Shown here: piece by piece, positions 50,733 through 59,886 of the stretch
Layout of the letters: each line of letters opens with the position of its first letter
Position numbering within the stretch: the first letter of the stretch is position 1
From: DASRDR01 sp963812945 [NCBI: uncultured Candidatus Rokubacteria bacterium]
GTDB lineage: Bacteria > Methylomirabilota > Methylomirabilia > Rokubacteriales
Length of the DNA: 64,000 nucleotides
Direction: 5' to 3'
NCBI GenBank assembly: GCA_963812945.1
Contig: CAWEXD010000008.1
Coordinates: forward strand, 3,472,001 to 3,536,000
Made by a program: the position numbers and the translations under genes
The notes under the pieces: generated by a model
What the model saw: only the letters and a program-made list of their open reading frames with translations
Database searches by the model: none
Told to the model about the DNA's origin: nothing

Positions 50733-52267
50733 GGGGTCGTGTACCAGCGTCGCCCATCCTGCCGGATGAACTCGTCCGCCGTCGCCGGTCCCCAGGATCC
50801 TGCGGGGTAGTTCGGGAAGTCGGGCGGCAAAATGGACCGCCACGCGTCCAGGATCGGCGTCGCGATGCGCCACGCGGCCTCGACCATGTCCGTCCGGTGG
50901 AACAGGGTGCTGTCCCCTACCATGCAGTCGTACAGGAGCCGTTCGTAGCCGGTGGCCGCGCTCGTCTGACCGAAGTCCTTGTAGCTGAAGTCGAGCTTCA
51001 CGGTCTCGACGCGAACGGTGGGCCCGGGGCGCTTCGCCTTGACCTGGAGCTCGATCCCCTCGTCCGGCTGGATGTGGAGGACCAGGCGATTCGGATCGAT
51101 CTCGCTCGTTGTCGCCGTCTCCAGGAGGATCAGCGGCGGCCGCCGGAACTCGACCACGATCTCCGTCCGTCGCCGGGCCAGCCGCTTCCCGGAGCGCAGG
51201 TAAAACGGCACGCCGGCCCAGCGCCAGTTCTCCACGTAGAGCTTGAGGGCGGCGTACGTCTCGGTCGCCGACGTCGGCGAGACCTTGGGCTCCCGCCGGT
51301 ACGCCCGAACCGGCTGGTCCTCGATCACGCCATCGTCGTACTGGCCCCGGATCGTCCGGTCGAGGATCTCTTCCGAGGTCATGGGTCGAATCGCCTGGAG
51401 CACCTTGACCTTCTCGTCCCGGACCGCATCGGCCGCGAACGAGATCGGCGGCTCCATCGCCACGAGCGCGAGGAGCTGGAACAGGTGGTTCTGGATCATG
51501 TCGCGGAGCACGCCCGCGGTCTCGTAGTAGTTGCCGCGGTCCTCGACGCCGACCGTCTCCGCCACCATCAGCTGGACGTGGTCGACGTACGTCCGGTTCC
51601 AGATCGGCTCGAAGAGACCGTTCGCGAACCGGAAGACCAGGATGTTCTGGACGGTCTCCTTCCCGAGGTAGTGGTCGATCCGGTAGATCTGGTCTTCCCG
51701 CAGGACCGCGGCCAGCTCGGCGCTGAGCGCCCGGGCCGAGTCGAGGTCGTGGCCGAACGGCTTCTCGACGATGACGCGCCGCCAGCTGTCCCCGTTCTGC
51801 CGAGCGAGCCCGGCCTCGCCGAGGCGGCGCACGACCTCTCCGAAGAGGTTCGGGGGGATGGCGAGGTAGAACAGCACGTTCCCGCCGGTGCCGTGGCGCT
51901 TCGCGATCTCTGCCAGGAGGTCCGCGAGCTGCGTGTAGACGGCCGGATCGGTGAGCTCGCCGGCCTGGAAGTACATCGCATCCCGGAGGTCCGCCCACAG
52001 CGCCTCGTCCACGCGGGTCGTCGCGAACTCCCGGATGCTCTGCGTCTGCTCCTTGCGGAAGTGCTCGTGGGCCTGTTCCCGCCGCGCGACGCCCACGATG
52101 GCGAACTCGCGAGGCAGGAGCCCCGCCACCTTCAGGTTGTAGAGCGCCGGGAGGAGCTTCCGCTTCGTCAGGTCGCCGGCGGCGCCGAAGATGACCACGG
52201 TGCACGGGGACGCCGGGCGGCCCGCTCCGGCCAGCGCGTGATTGTCGTGTCCAGTGAACGCCGGCAT
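50729..52267 (-). CDS. zwf: Glucose-6-phosphate 1-dehydrogenase
   Basis: 512 aa, full length. VIFGAAGDLTKRKLLPALYN is the NADP loop; VIVEKPFGHDLDSARAL and YRIDHYLGKETVQNILVFRF contain the substrate-binding Lys and the signature with the catalytic His. WAGVPFYLRSGKRLARRRTE and the C-terminal WGPATADEFIRQDGRRWY are standard. First enzyme of the oxidative pentose phosphate path. 4 nt separate it from the gnd-like gene upstream, and glk overlaps its stop. Confidence 0.95.
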   Translation of the reverse strand: MPAFTGHDNHALAGAGRPASPCTVVIFGAAGDLTKRKLLPALYNLKVAGLLPREFAIVGVARREQAHEHFRKEQTQSIREFATTRVDEALWADLRDAMYFQAGELTDPAVYTQLADLLAEIAKRHGTGGNVLFYLAIPPNLFGEVVRRLGEAGLARQNGDSWRRVIVEKPFGHDLDSARALSAELAAVLREDQIYRIDHYLGKETVQNILVFRFANGLFEPIWNRTYVDHVQLMVAETVGVEDRGNYYETAGVLRDMIQNHLFQLLALVAMEPPISFAADAVRDEKVKVLQAIRPMTSEEILDRTIRGQYDDGVIEDQPVRAYRREPKVSPTSATETYAALKLYVENWRWAGVPFYLRSGKRLARRRTEIVVEFRRPPLILLETATTSEIDPNRLVLHIQPDEGIELQVKAKRPGPTVRVETVKLDFSYKDFGQTSAATGYERLLYDCMVGDSTLFHRTDMVEAAWRIATPILDAWRSILPPDFPNYPAGSWGPATADEFIRQDGRRWYTTP

Positions 52268-52271
52268 GGAC

Positions 52272-53255
52272 CTAGCCCCCCGAAGCCCGCTCGATGTGAC
52301 CGCCGAACTTGTGCCGCATGGCAGACAGGACGCGCTCGGCGAAGGTGTGGTCCTGGCGAGAGCGGAAGCGCACGAACAGCGACGCCGAGAGCACGTCCGC
52401 GGGCACGCTCTCCTCGATCGCGGCCATGACGGTCCACCGCCCCTCGCCCGAGTCCTGGACGATCCCCGGGTACCCCTCCAGCGTAGGGCTCTCGACGAGC
52501 GCCTGAGCGGCGAGGTCCAGGAGCCACGAGCTCACGACGCTCCCCCGCCGCCAGACCTCGGCGATGTCCCGCAGCGGAAGCTCGTAGCGGTGCTGGGCCG
52601 CCAGCTCCGGCGACCGCGCATTGAGCAGGATGTCGAACCCCTCGGCGTACGCCTGCATGAGGCCGTACTCGATCCCGTTGTGGACCATCTTCACGAAGTG
52701 CCCGGCCCCGGCGGGTCCGCAGTGGAGGTAGCCGAACTCGGCGGTGCCGTCGAGCGTCTCTCGCCCCGGGGTCCGCGGGATTGCGCCCGGACCGGGCGCC
52801 AGCGTGCGGAACACCGGGTCGAGCCGCGCCACCACGGGAGCCTCGCCGCCAATCATCAGGCAGTACCCTCGCTCGAGCCCCCAGATCCCGCCGCTGGTGC
52901 CGACGTCCACGTAGTGGAGGCCCCGGCGCCGGAGCGTCGCCGCCCGGCGGACGTCATCCTTGTAGAAGGAGTTCCCGCCGTCCACGATGACGTCGCCCTC
53001 CTCCATCCGCTCGGCGAGGTCGGCGACGACCTGCTCCGTCGGGGCGCCGGCCGGGACCATCACCCAGGCGGCACGAGGGGGCTCGAGCCACTCGACGAGC
53101 TCGGCCAGCGACGACGCGCCGTGGGCGCCCTCGCGCGCGAGCTGCCGGACCGCCGCGGGGTCCGTCGCGTGGGCGACGACGGAGTGGCCACCGCGCATGA
53201 GCCGGCGCGCCATGTTCCCGCCCATCCGGCCCAGCCCGATCACGCCGATCTGCAC
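52272..53255 (-). CDS. gnd: 6-phosphogluconate dehydrogenase, short decarboxylating type (copy 1)
   Basis: 327 aa. [20 protein letters not shown] is the NAD(P) loop, [20 protein letters not shown] the GTSGG loop, and [20 protein letters not shown] the catalytic Lys-Asn block. This is the short (~300 aa) form found in many bacteria. An insertion around [20 protein letters not shown] distinguishes it from copy 2 (55906), which reads straight through there. Oxidises 6-phosphogluconate to ribulose-5-phosphate and CO2. First gene of the leftward gnd-zwf-glk operon. Confidence 0.93.
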   Translation of the reverse strand: MQIGVIGLGRMGGNMARRLMRGGHSVVAHATDPAAVRQLAREGAHGASSLAELVEWLEPPRAAWVMVPAGAPTEQVVADLAERMEEGDVIVDGGNSFYKDDVRRAATLRRRGLHYVDVGTSGGIWGLERGYCLMIGGEAPVVARLDPVFRTLAPGPGAIPRTPGRETLDGTAEFGYLHCGPAGAGHFVKMVHNGIEYGLMQAYAEGFDILLNARSPELAAQHRYELPLRDIAEVWRRGSVVSSWLLDLAAQALVESPTLEGYPGIVQDSGEGRWTVMAAIEESVPADVLSASLFVRFRSRQDHTFAERVLSAMRHKFGGHIERASGG

Positions 53256-53331
53256 GCCACCGATCCTCTCTCGCCGGCCTTCTGCGCTCCCCCGGCCGGA
53301 AGGACGTCCCTCTCGACGGGGCCCGGTTCGG

Positions 53332-55047
53332 TCAGCCGACGACCTGCTCGATCGCCCGGCCGAGCGTCGCCAGGCCTGCCGGGACGTCGGCCCCGAGGTG
53401 CACCCTGAGCGCGCGTCGGCCCCGCTCGGCCAGTACCTCGAAGTCTCCGCGTGCCTGCGCCGCCTTCACGACCCCGAAGGTGTATCGCCGGCCGGGCACG
53501 GGAAGGTCCCGCGCGTCGTCGCACGTGAGCTGGAGGAACACGCCCGAGTTCGGCCCGCCCTTGTAGGCCTGGCCGGTCGAATGGAGGAACCGGGGGCCGA
53601 AGCCGAGGCACGTGGCGACGCGGGCTCGATCGCGGACGCGCGCGCGGATCGCCGAGAGCGCCGCCTCGTGCGCCGCCGTCATCTCCACGTAGGCCAGGAG
53701 CGCCACGTAGTCCCCGGACCGGATGCGCCCGAGGTGCGCGCGCAGGATGCCCACGAGCGTCCGGCCTCCGGCCGCGAGCTCGCGCGCGTTGCGCGGGTCG
53801 GCGAAGAGCCGGAGACCGTCGGCCTCGAGAATTGGCGTCTCGCCCGGCAGGCGCCCGGTCCCCTCGAACTCGTCCGTGAGCTTCCGCGTCGCGACCTTGC
53901 TCGCCTCGACGTCGGGCTGATCGAACGGGTGGATCCCGAGGATCGCGCCCGCGACCGCCGTCGCGAACTCCCATCGGAAGAATTCCGCGGCGACGTGGTA
54001 CGGCTCCGGAACCGAGATCCGGACCACCGGCTGGCCCGCTGCCGCGAGCCGCGCCACCGCCTGGTCCTGAGCGGCGTCGGGCGCCGAGTCGAGACGGAGG
54101 TGGACGATCAGACGGTCCGGCCCGTAGACCTCCGGCGGTCCCAGCGGCTCCCGGTCGACCGGGATCAGGCCGGTCCCCGCCTTTCCCGTCGACTCGGCCA
54201 GGAGCTGCTCGAGCCAGGCCCCGAGATCGCGAATCCCCGGCGAGGCGACCAGGGTGACCTTGTCGCGGCCTCGAATCGCGAGCACCCCCAGGAGCGCGCC
54301 GAGCGCGGCCCCGGGGTTCTCCTCGGCGGGGCCGCCGGCGGCGCAGGCGCGCACCATCGCCTGGGCCGCGGTCAGCAGGCGCGCGACGTCGAGACCCATG
54401 AACGCCGCCGGCCCCAGGCCAAAGTCCGACAGCGCCGAGTAGCGCCCGCCGATCGACGCCCGCCCGTGGAGCACGTGGCGAAACCGCTCGGCCCGGGCGA
54501 CCTCTGCGAGCTGGGAACCGGGGTCCGTGATGGCCACGAACCGGGCGCCCGCCTTGTCGGGGCCCACCGCCTGCTTCACCCGTTCGAAGAAGTGCTCCTT
54601 GAAGATGTTGGGCTCGAGCGTGGTCCCGGACTTCGACGACACGACGAAGAGCGTCCGCCCGAGGTCCACGCGGCTCTCGAACGCCCGGACCTGCGCCGGA
54701 TCGGTCGAGTCCAGCACGAGGAGCTCCGGGAAGCCGGGGCGCGTCCCGAACGTCGCGCGGAGGAGATCCGGGCAGAGGCTCGAGCCACCCATGCCGAGGA
54801 GCAGCACGTGGCTCACGCCCGCCTGGCGCACGTCCTGGGCGAGGCGCTCGAAGTGATCGACGCGACCCAGCTGCTCGTCGACGATGTCGAGCCAGCCGAG
54901 CCACTTGGCCTCGTCAGCGCCGGTCCAGAGCGCGGCGTCGCGCGCCCAGAGGCGCTCGACCTTGCGCTCCGCCGTCCACGTGCGGAGCGTCGCCCGCACC
55001 GCGGCGTCGAGATCCGCCGGCAAGGTCCACGTCTCTCGGTTCGGCAT
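53332..55047 (-). CDS. pgi: Glucose-6-phosphate isomerase, long form
   Basis: 571 aa. [40 protein letters not shown] (SIS sugar-phosphate loop), [16 protein letters not shown] and [19 protein letters not shown] mark the PGI fold. Sequence style matches the isomerase half of the bifunctional transaldolase/PGI proteins, here without the transaldolase part. It interconverts glucose-6-P and fructose-6-P. Start at 55047, divergent from rpiA; only 15 nt separate the two start codons as annotated. Confidence 0.9.
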   Translation of the reverse strand: MPNRETWTLPADLDAAVRATLRTWTAERKVERLWARDAALWTGADEAKWLGWLDIVDEQLGRVDHFERLAQDVRQAGVSHVLLLGMGGSSLCPDLLRATFGTRPGFPELLVLDSTDPAQVRAFESRVDLGRTLFVVSSKSGTTLEPNIFKEHFFERVKQAVGPDKAGARFVAITDPGSQLAEVARAERFRHVLHGRASIGGRYSALSDFGLGPAAFMGLDVARLLTAAQAMVRACAAGGPAEENPGAALGALLGVLAIRGRDKVTLVASPGIRDLGAWLEQLLAESTGKAGTGLIPVDREPLGPPEVYGPDRLIVHLRLDSAPDAAQDQAVARLAAAGQPVVRISVPEPYHVAAEFFRWEFATAVAGAILGIHPFDQPDVEASKVATRKLTDEFEGTGRLPGETPILEADGLRLFADPRNARELAAGGRTLVGILRAHLGRIRSGDYVALLAYVEMTAAHEAALSAIRARVRDRARVATCLGFGPRFLHSTGQAYKGGPNSGVFLQLTCDDARDLPVPGRRYTFGVVKAAQARGDFEVLAERGRRALRVHLGADVPAGLATLGRAIEQVVG

Positions 55048-55062
55048 GGCGTCTCTGCTGCT

Positions 55063-55857
55063 ATGCTAGGCTCCCGGGTGGGGTCTGGGCTAGGGCCTCC
55101 CCGGGTTCCGAGGAGGCCGCCCCTGACTGGTGCACCCGCGAGCTCGCCGCCCGCCCCGCGTCCGGAAGATCTCGCGCGCCTGGCGGCGCACGCCGTGACC
55201 CTGACCCGCGAGATCGGGAGCGAGGTCCGCGTCGGCCTCGGCTCCGGCCGGGCCGCGGAGGCGTTCGTGCGGGCGCTCGCCGGCGAGGTCGGCCAGGCAC
55301 TCCGGGTGCGCAGCGTCGCCACGTCACGAGCGACCGCGGCGCTCGCCGTGTCCCTCGGGCTCCCGCTCGCGGAGCTCGACGAGAGCCTCCTCGACCTCAC
55401 GGTGGACGGCGCCGACGAGGTCGACCCGCACCTCGACCTCATCAAGGGCTACGGTGGCGCGCTGGTGCGCGAGCGGATCGTGGCCGCCGCCTCGCGGCGG
55501 CAGGTCATCCTCGTCACGCGCGAGAAGCTCGTGCCGCGTCTGGGCACCCGGGGCCGGCTTCCGGTGGAGATCGTGCCGTTCGCACGGCCGCTCTGCCAGC
55601 GCCGGCTGACCGCGCTGGGGTGCCAGCCCCGCCTCCGCGAGACGGCAGGTGCACCCTTCGTCACCGACAACGGCAACTGGATCCTCGACTGCGGGATCTC
55701 GGTCCAGGAGGACGCCGCGGCGCTCGACCGGGAGATCCGGCGAATCGCCGGCGTCGTCGACACGGGCTTCTTCCTCGGCACCGCCGAGCGGGTCCTGGTG
55801 GCCGAGGACGGCGCCATCCGGGTCCTCAGACGCGAGGGCGAGCCGGGACGCGCGTAA
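55063..55857 (+). CDS. rpiA: Ribose-5-phosphate isomerase A
   Basis: 264 aa if it starts at the ATG at 55063, about 35 residues longer than usual. The lead (SRVGSGLGPPRVPRRPPLTG) is not conserved in type, and the recognisable fold begins near EDLARLAAHAVTLTREIGSE. VRVGLGSGRAAEAFVRALAG, TVDGADEVDPHLDLIKGYGG, GALVRERIVAAASRR and FVTDNGNWILDC are diagnostic, with the catalytic Asp and Lys residues in place. A later start would leave more room for the divergent promoter. 48 nt to gnd copy 2. Confidence 0.92.
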   Translation: MLGSRVGSGLGPPRVPRRPPLTGAPASSPPAPRPEDLARLAAHAVTLTREIGSEVRVGLGSGRAAEAFVRALAGEVGQALRVRSVATSRATAALAVSLGLPLAELDESLLDLTVDGADEVDPHLDLIKGYGGALVRERIVAAASRRQVILVTREKLVPRLGTRGRLPVEIVPFARPLCQRRLTALGCQPRLRETAGAPFVTDNGNWILDCGISVQEDAAALDREIRRIAGVVDTGFFLGTAERVLVAEDGAIRVLRREGEPGRA

Positions 55858-55905
55858 CGGCTGCCAGCACCGTTCCCAAGCCGCTTTTCCACGGAGGACG
55901 CTTCG

Positions 55906-56805
55906 ATGGAGCTCGGATTCATCGGCCTCGGCCGGATGGGCATGAACATGGCCGTTCGCCTCGTGCGGGGCGGCCATCGCGTCGTCGTCTACAACCGGAG
56001 CCCCGAGAAGGTGCGCGAGGCGGAGGGACACGGCGCCGTGGGGGCGACGTCCGTCGCCGACCTGGTCGCGCGGCTCGCGAAGCCACGGGCCGTCTGGGTC
56101 ATGGTGCCCGCCGGAACCGCCACCCAGGACATGATCGACACCGTCGCGCGGCACCTCGACCGGGACGACATCGTCATCGACGGCGGCAACACGAACTTCC
56201 ACGACGACGTGCGGCGTGCCGAGGCGCTCAAGCCGCTCGGTCTCCGCTACATGGACGTGGGGACCAGCGGGGGGATCTGGGGCCTTCAGGTCGGCTACTG
56301 TCTCATGGTGGGCGGCGACGAGGCGGTCTTCCGCCATCTCGAGCCGCTCTTCCGCACGCTCGCCCCCGAGAACGGTTACGGGCACATGGGCGCTCACGGC
56401 GCCGGCCACTACGTGAAGATGGTCCACAACGGGATCGAGTACGGGATGATGCAGGCCATCGCCGAGGGCTTCGCGCTGATGCACAAGAGCCCATACGGCC
56501 TGGATCTCCCGGAGATCGCCAACCTCTGGATGCAAGGGAGCGTCGTGCGCTCCTGGCTCGTCGAGCTCGCCGGCCGCGCGCTCGCGGAGGACCCGGCGCT
56601 CGCGAAGATCCGGGGCTATGTGGAGGACTCGGGCGAGGGTCGATGGACGGTGCAGGACGCGATCGACCAGTCCGTGCCGGCCTGGACGATCACGGCCGCG
56701 CTCTTCACCCGGTTCCGCTCGCGCGAGGAGGATTCGTTCGCCGACCGCATGCTCGCGGCGCTCCGCAATCAGTTCGGCGGGCACGCCGTCCGCGCCAGGG
56801 AGTGA
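55906..56805 (+). CDS. gnd: 6-phosphogluconate dehydrogenase, short decarboxylating type (copy 2)
   Basis: 299 aa, ATG at 55906 with CGGAGGAC upstream. [40 protein letters not shown] and [20 protein letters not shown] correspond block for block with copy 1 on the other strand 2.6 kb away. The C-termini also match (SFADRMLAALRNQFGGHAV versus [19 protein letters not shown]). The two copies are paralogues with clear divergence, perhaps differing in cofactor. It is coupled to the FBPase gene by a GTGA overlap. Confidence 0.93.
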   Translation: MELGFIGLGRMGMNMAVRLVRGGHRVVVYNRSPEKVREAEGHGAVGATSVADLVARLAKPRAVWVMVPAGTATQDMIDTVARHLDRDDIVIDGGNTNFHDDVRRAEALKPLGLRYMDVGTSGGIWGLQVGYCLMVGGDEAVFRHLEPLFRTLAPENGYGHMGAHGAGHYVKMVHNGIEYGMMQAIAEGFALMHKSPYGLDLPEIANLWMQGSVVRSWLVELAGRALAEDPALAKIRGYVEDSGEGRWTVQDAIDQSVPAWTITAALFTRFRSREEDSFADRMLAALRNQFGGHAVRARE

Positions 56806-57821
56806 ACGGGCGTCCGACGAGGGACCGCGCGGCAACCCTCCCGGAGCACTTGCGGGCCGCGGCGGGCATCGGTCCCCCCTGGGCCCGGGGCGTGGCCTCC
56901 GTCCTCGAGACGCTGGCCGAGGCCGGGTCGCGGCTCGCGCGCGAGATCGCGCGGGCGCCGCTCACGCACACGCTCGGGGAGACTGGCGCCGTCAACCCGT
57001 ACGGTGACCGGGTGCGCCGGCTCGACGTGCTGGCGAACGACCTCCTCCTGGCCGCGCTCCAGGAGAGCGGCGTCGTGTCGGTGGTCGCCTCGGAGGAGCT
57101 GTCGGCGCCGGTCGTGTGGCCCCGCGCCGGAGGGGGGCCGGGCCTCGCCGTGTGCCTCGACCCCCTGGACGGCTCGCTGAACAGCGACGTCGCCGGCATC
57201 ATGGGCACGATCTTTGGCATCTGGCCGGGATCGGGGGCCGGAGAGGCCGATCCGGCGCGAGCGGTGCTGGGCGCCGGAACGCGGCAGGTCGCGGCGGGAT
57301 ACCTCGTCTATGGCGCCGGCACCGTCTTCGTCTATGCCGCGGGAGGGAGCGCTCACGCCTTCGTCCAGGATCCGGCCGAGGGGCAGTTCCGGCTCACGCA
57401 GGCAAGCGTGCGCACCCCGGTCTCCGGGCGGACCTATGGAGTCAACGACGCCAACTGGCCACGGTGGGGCCCGGCCCCGCGCGCCCTTGTCGAAGAGCTC
57501 CGGCGCGCGGCCGCCGGCGGGGGCCGCTACGCCCTCCGGTATTCGGGGGCGCTCGTGGCGGACTTCCACCGCACCCTCCTCGAGGGAGGAATCTACCTCT
57601 ACCCGGAAGAGGCCGTCCGGCCCGACGGCCACATCCGGCTCCTGTACGAGGCCGCGCCGCTCGCCCTCGTGGCCGAGGCGGCCGGCGGCCGCGCAAGCAC
57701 GGGTCGTGGCCGGCTCCTGGACGTGGTCGCCACGGACCACCACCAGCGGACGCCCCTCTACATCGGCAGCCCGGAGGAGGTTCTCTGGGCAGAACGCTGC
57801 TACCGCGAGCACGCCGGGTGA
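56802..57821 (+). CDS. fbp: Fructose-1,6-bisphosphatase, class 1
   Basis: 339 aa, GTG at 56802 overlapping the gnd copy 2 stop. VCLDPLDGSLNSDVAGIMGT is the metal site (DPLDGSxN), VAAGYLVYGAGTVFVYAAG follows, and ALVADFHRTLLEGGIYLYPE is the C-terminal signature. Removes the 1-phosphate from fructose-1,6-bisphosphate for gluconeogenesis or a cyclic pentose phosphate route. Overlaps the following GNAT gene by 4 nt. Confidence 0.92.
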   Translation: MNGRPTRDRAATLPEHLRAAAGIGPPWARGVASVLETLAEAGSRLAREIARAPLTHTLGETGAVNPYGDRVRRLDVLANDLLLAALQESGVVSVVASEELSAPVVWPRAGGGPGLAVCLDPLDGSLNSDVAGIMGTIFGIWPGSGAGEADPARAVLGAGTRQVAAGYLVYGAGTVFVYAAGGSAHAFVQDPAEGQFRLTQASVRTPVSGRTYGVNDANWPRWGPAPRALVEELRRAAAGGGRYALRYSGALVADFHRTLLEGGIYLYPEEAVRPDGHIRLLYEAAPLALVAEAAGGRASTGRGRLLDVVATDHHQRTPLYIGSPEEVLWAERCYREHAG

Positions 57822-58480
57822 CGGCGGAGCACGACCCCCCTGGGCGCGTCCGCAGGGCGACCACGGCCGGCGACTGGCACGCCGTCCGGAGCCTCTGCTG
57901 CCGAACCGGTAATGGGGGCGACCCGATCGACCCCGCCCGCTGGCCCTTGTTCGCGGAGCTCTGGGTCGGGCCCTACCAGCGGCTGGTGCCGGAGTGGACG
58001 TACGTGGCGGAGGCGGATGGCCAGGTCGTCGGTTACCTGACCGGCTGCCCGGACACCGCGGCGTTCCGCCGCGCGCGGCGGCTCCGAGCCACGCTCCCGC
58101 TCCTGATCGGGATCGCCTTTCGCCGCTACCCGTGGAACGCCGACGCTCGACGGGTCGTGTCGCTCGCGCTGCGCCTCACGCGTGGTGTCGAGTCCCGGCT
58201 CGAGGCCACCCGACCCCGCGAAGACGCCCGGACCTACCCCGCCCATCTCCACATGAACGTGGAGGCGGCGTATCGGGGGCGAGGGGTCGGGGCCGCGCTG
58301 ATGGAGCGCTACACGAAAGACCTGGCCGCCGCCGGCGTCCCCGGAGTTCACCTCTTCTGCGGGGGCGCGCCGCGTCCCTTCTACGCCCGCCACGGGTTCA
58401 CGGAGCTGGCGGCGCGCGAGGTCGGCCCCGGCCGGTGGGTGTACCACCTGGGCCGAAGACTCGGGGGCCGGGTCGGCTGA
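57818..58480 (+). CDS. GNAT-family acetyltransferase
   Basis: 220 aa, GTG at 57818 overlapping the FBPase stop. The first 120 residues include WTYVAEADGQVVGYLTGCPD; the acetyl-CoA motif is HMNVEAAYRGRGVGAALMER (RGRGVG), and RPFYARHGFTELAAREVGPG closes the fold. It resembles putative GCN5-type enzymes related to O-GlcNAcase acetyltransferase-like domains. Substrate unknown. Translational coupling to fbp suggests it is expressed with sugar metabolism. Confidence 0.82.
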   Translation: MTAEHDPPGRVRRATTAGDWHAVRSLCCRTGNGGDPIDPARWPLFAELWVGPYQRLVPEWTYVAEADGQVVGYLTGCPDTAAFRRARRLRATLPLLIGIAFRRYPWNADARRVVSLALRLTRGVESRLEATRPREDARTYPAHLHMNVEAAYRGRGVGAALMERYTKDLAAAGVPGVHLFCGGAPRPFYARHGFTELAAREVGPGRWVYHLGRRLGGRVG

Positions 58481-58481
58481 A

Positions 58482-58506
58482 GGCCCGGGGGCGACCCCGT
58501 CGGGCC
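58482..58506. terminator. Two-tier hairpin between convergent genes
   Basis: GGCCCG (58482-58487) pairs with CGGGCC (58501-58506), and GGGG (58488-58491) with CCCC (58495-58498), leaving a 3-nt loop and a 2-nt bulge. It occupies the 37-nt gap between the GNAT gene and the convergent MshEN/coiled-coil gene. No T run follows. Confidence 0.5.
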
Positions 58507-58517
58507 GCCCGGAGAGG

Positions 58518-59876
58518 CTACTGCCGGAGCCGCCCGAGCAGCGACTCCAGCTGCTGGACCGCCAGGTGCTGGCGTCCCTCCGCGGCGAAGCACCGCTCGC
58601 GGAGCTCGTGGGAAACCCGCTCGTACTCGCCGCGCAGGGCTTCGTGCTCCGCCCGGAGACCGGCCAGCGTGTGGGTGGTCTCCGAGTACGCCGCGTCCAG
58701 CGCGGTGAGGGCCGTCAGCCGCTCGTCGAGCTCCCGGCGCCCGACGATGTGCGCGGCCTCGAGATCCCCGAGGCGGCGCGCCAGCTCGGTGCTGCGCTCG
58801 CGCTCCTCGGTGAGCTTCGCGGCCAGGCTGCCGTGCTCGACGAGCAAGCGCCCGTGCTCGCCGCGGATGGCCGAGAGATTCTCGCGGGTCTCCGACTGGG
58901 CGCGCCCGAGCTCCGCGTAGGCCCGCCCGCGGGCCTCATGCTCCTCGCGAAGCGTGGTGTGCGCCGCCTGCAGATCCGCGAGCTGGCGCTCCAGCGTCCC
59001 CTGCTGACCAGCCTGCTCGGACGCGGCCCGCAAGAGCTCCGCCTGGTCCCGGAGGAAGTCCTCGTGCACTTGGCGTAGCTCGCCGAGCGCCCGGACGGCG
59101 TTCCCGTACTCGCGGCCCAGCACCGCGTGCGCCTGCTCGAGGCGCTCGTGCTGGCGAGAGAGCCCGACGCCCGGGGACTCGCCGTAGATCCGCGTGAAGG
59201 CCCGCTGGAACGCGGCGTCGGTCGACATCACGAGCTGCACCCGGCATCCGGTCATCCCCTCGAGGTCGTCGACGACCCAGCCGTCGGTCGGGTCCGCGAG
59301 GGCCATGGTCAGCACGTCGTCGACCCGGGCCACCGGGAAGACCCGGTGCTGCGTCGCGTAGGTCTTCGGGACGAGCGACACCAGGGTCCGGTCGATGAAG
59401 AACCGGTCGAGGTCGACGAACGCCACGTCGAGCTGCGTGCAGAGCGCCTGCTTGAGCGTCTCCTCGTTGACGAAGGCGAGCTGGAGCAGCGCATCGCCCA
59501 GGCGCAGCCCCGTCCGCCGGTGATGGTCGACGGCCAGCTGCAGCTGGGTCTCGCTGATCGCGTTGGTCTCGACGAGGATGTCCCCCAGCCGGTACTTCTT
59601 GTGGTACCGCTTGAGGATCGCCTCCAGTTCCGTCGGGGAGAGCGCGCCCTGCTCCACGAGCAGCTGCCCGACCGGGGTGCCGTCGGGGCTCGTCTCCTGG
59701 GCGTGGAGGGCCGCGGCGAGCTGCGCCTCGGTCACCAGCCCCTCCCGCACCAGCAGCTCCCCCAGGAGCCGGGTCCGGGGAGGCGAAGACGTGCCCAGTC
59801 GCAACGGGGCCGCGGGCGGGGTGGCGACGGCCTCGCCGTTGTGACCGTAGCTGCCGTTGAGGTGCGCCGTCGCCAT
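58518..59876 (-). CDS. MshEN/GspE-N domain protein with C-terminal coiled coil (paralogue 2)
   Basis: 452 aa, ATG at 59876 behind GGAGGACGG. Residues ~36-148 hold four half-motifs of the form RLGxxLVxxGxxxxxxLxxALxxQ (LLGELLVREGLVTEAQL, VGQLLVEQGALSPTEL, RLGDILVETNAISETQL, RLGDALLQLAFVNEETL). In MshE this motif pair binds cyclic di-GMP. FVDLDRFFIDRTLVSLVPKT to about 233 is the GspE N-terminal domain. The secretion ATPase that should follow is replaced by a ~210-residue coiled coil (LERQLADLQAAHTTLREEHE). It is 10 nt downstream of its paralogue. Confidence 0.82.
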   Translation of the reverse strand: MATAHLNGSYGHNGEAVATPPAAPLRLGTSSPPRTRLLGELLVREGLVTEAQLAAALHAQETSPDGTPVGQLLVEQGALSPTELEAILKRYHKKYRLGDILVETNAISETQLQLAVDHHRRTGLRLGDALLQLAFVNEETLKQALCTQLDVAFVDLDRFFIDRTLVSLVPKTYATQHRVFPVARVDDVLTMALADPTDGWVVDDLEGMTGCRVQLVMSTDAAFQRAFTRIYGESPGVGLSRQHERLEQAHAVLGREYGNAVRALGELRQVHEDFLRDQAELLRAASEQAGQQGTLERQLADLQAAHTTLREEHEARGRAYAELGRAQSETRENLSAIRGEHGRLLVEHGSLAAKLTEERERSTELARRLGDLEAAHIVGRRELDERLTALTALDAAYSETTHTLAGLRAEHEALRGEYERVSHELRERCFAAEGRQHLAVQQLESLLGRLRQ

Positions 59877-59886
59877 CTCCGTCCTC

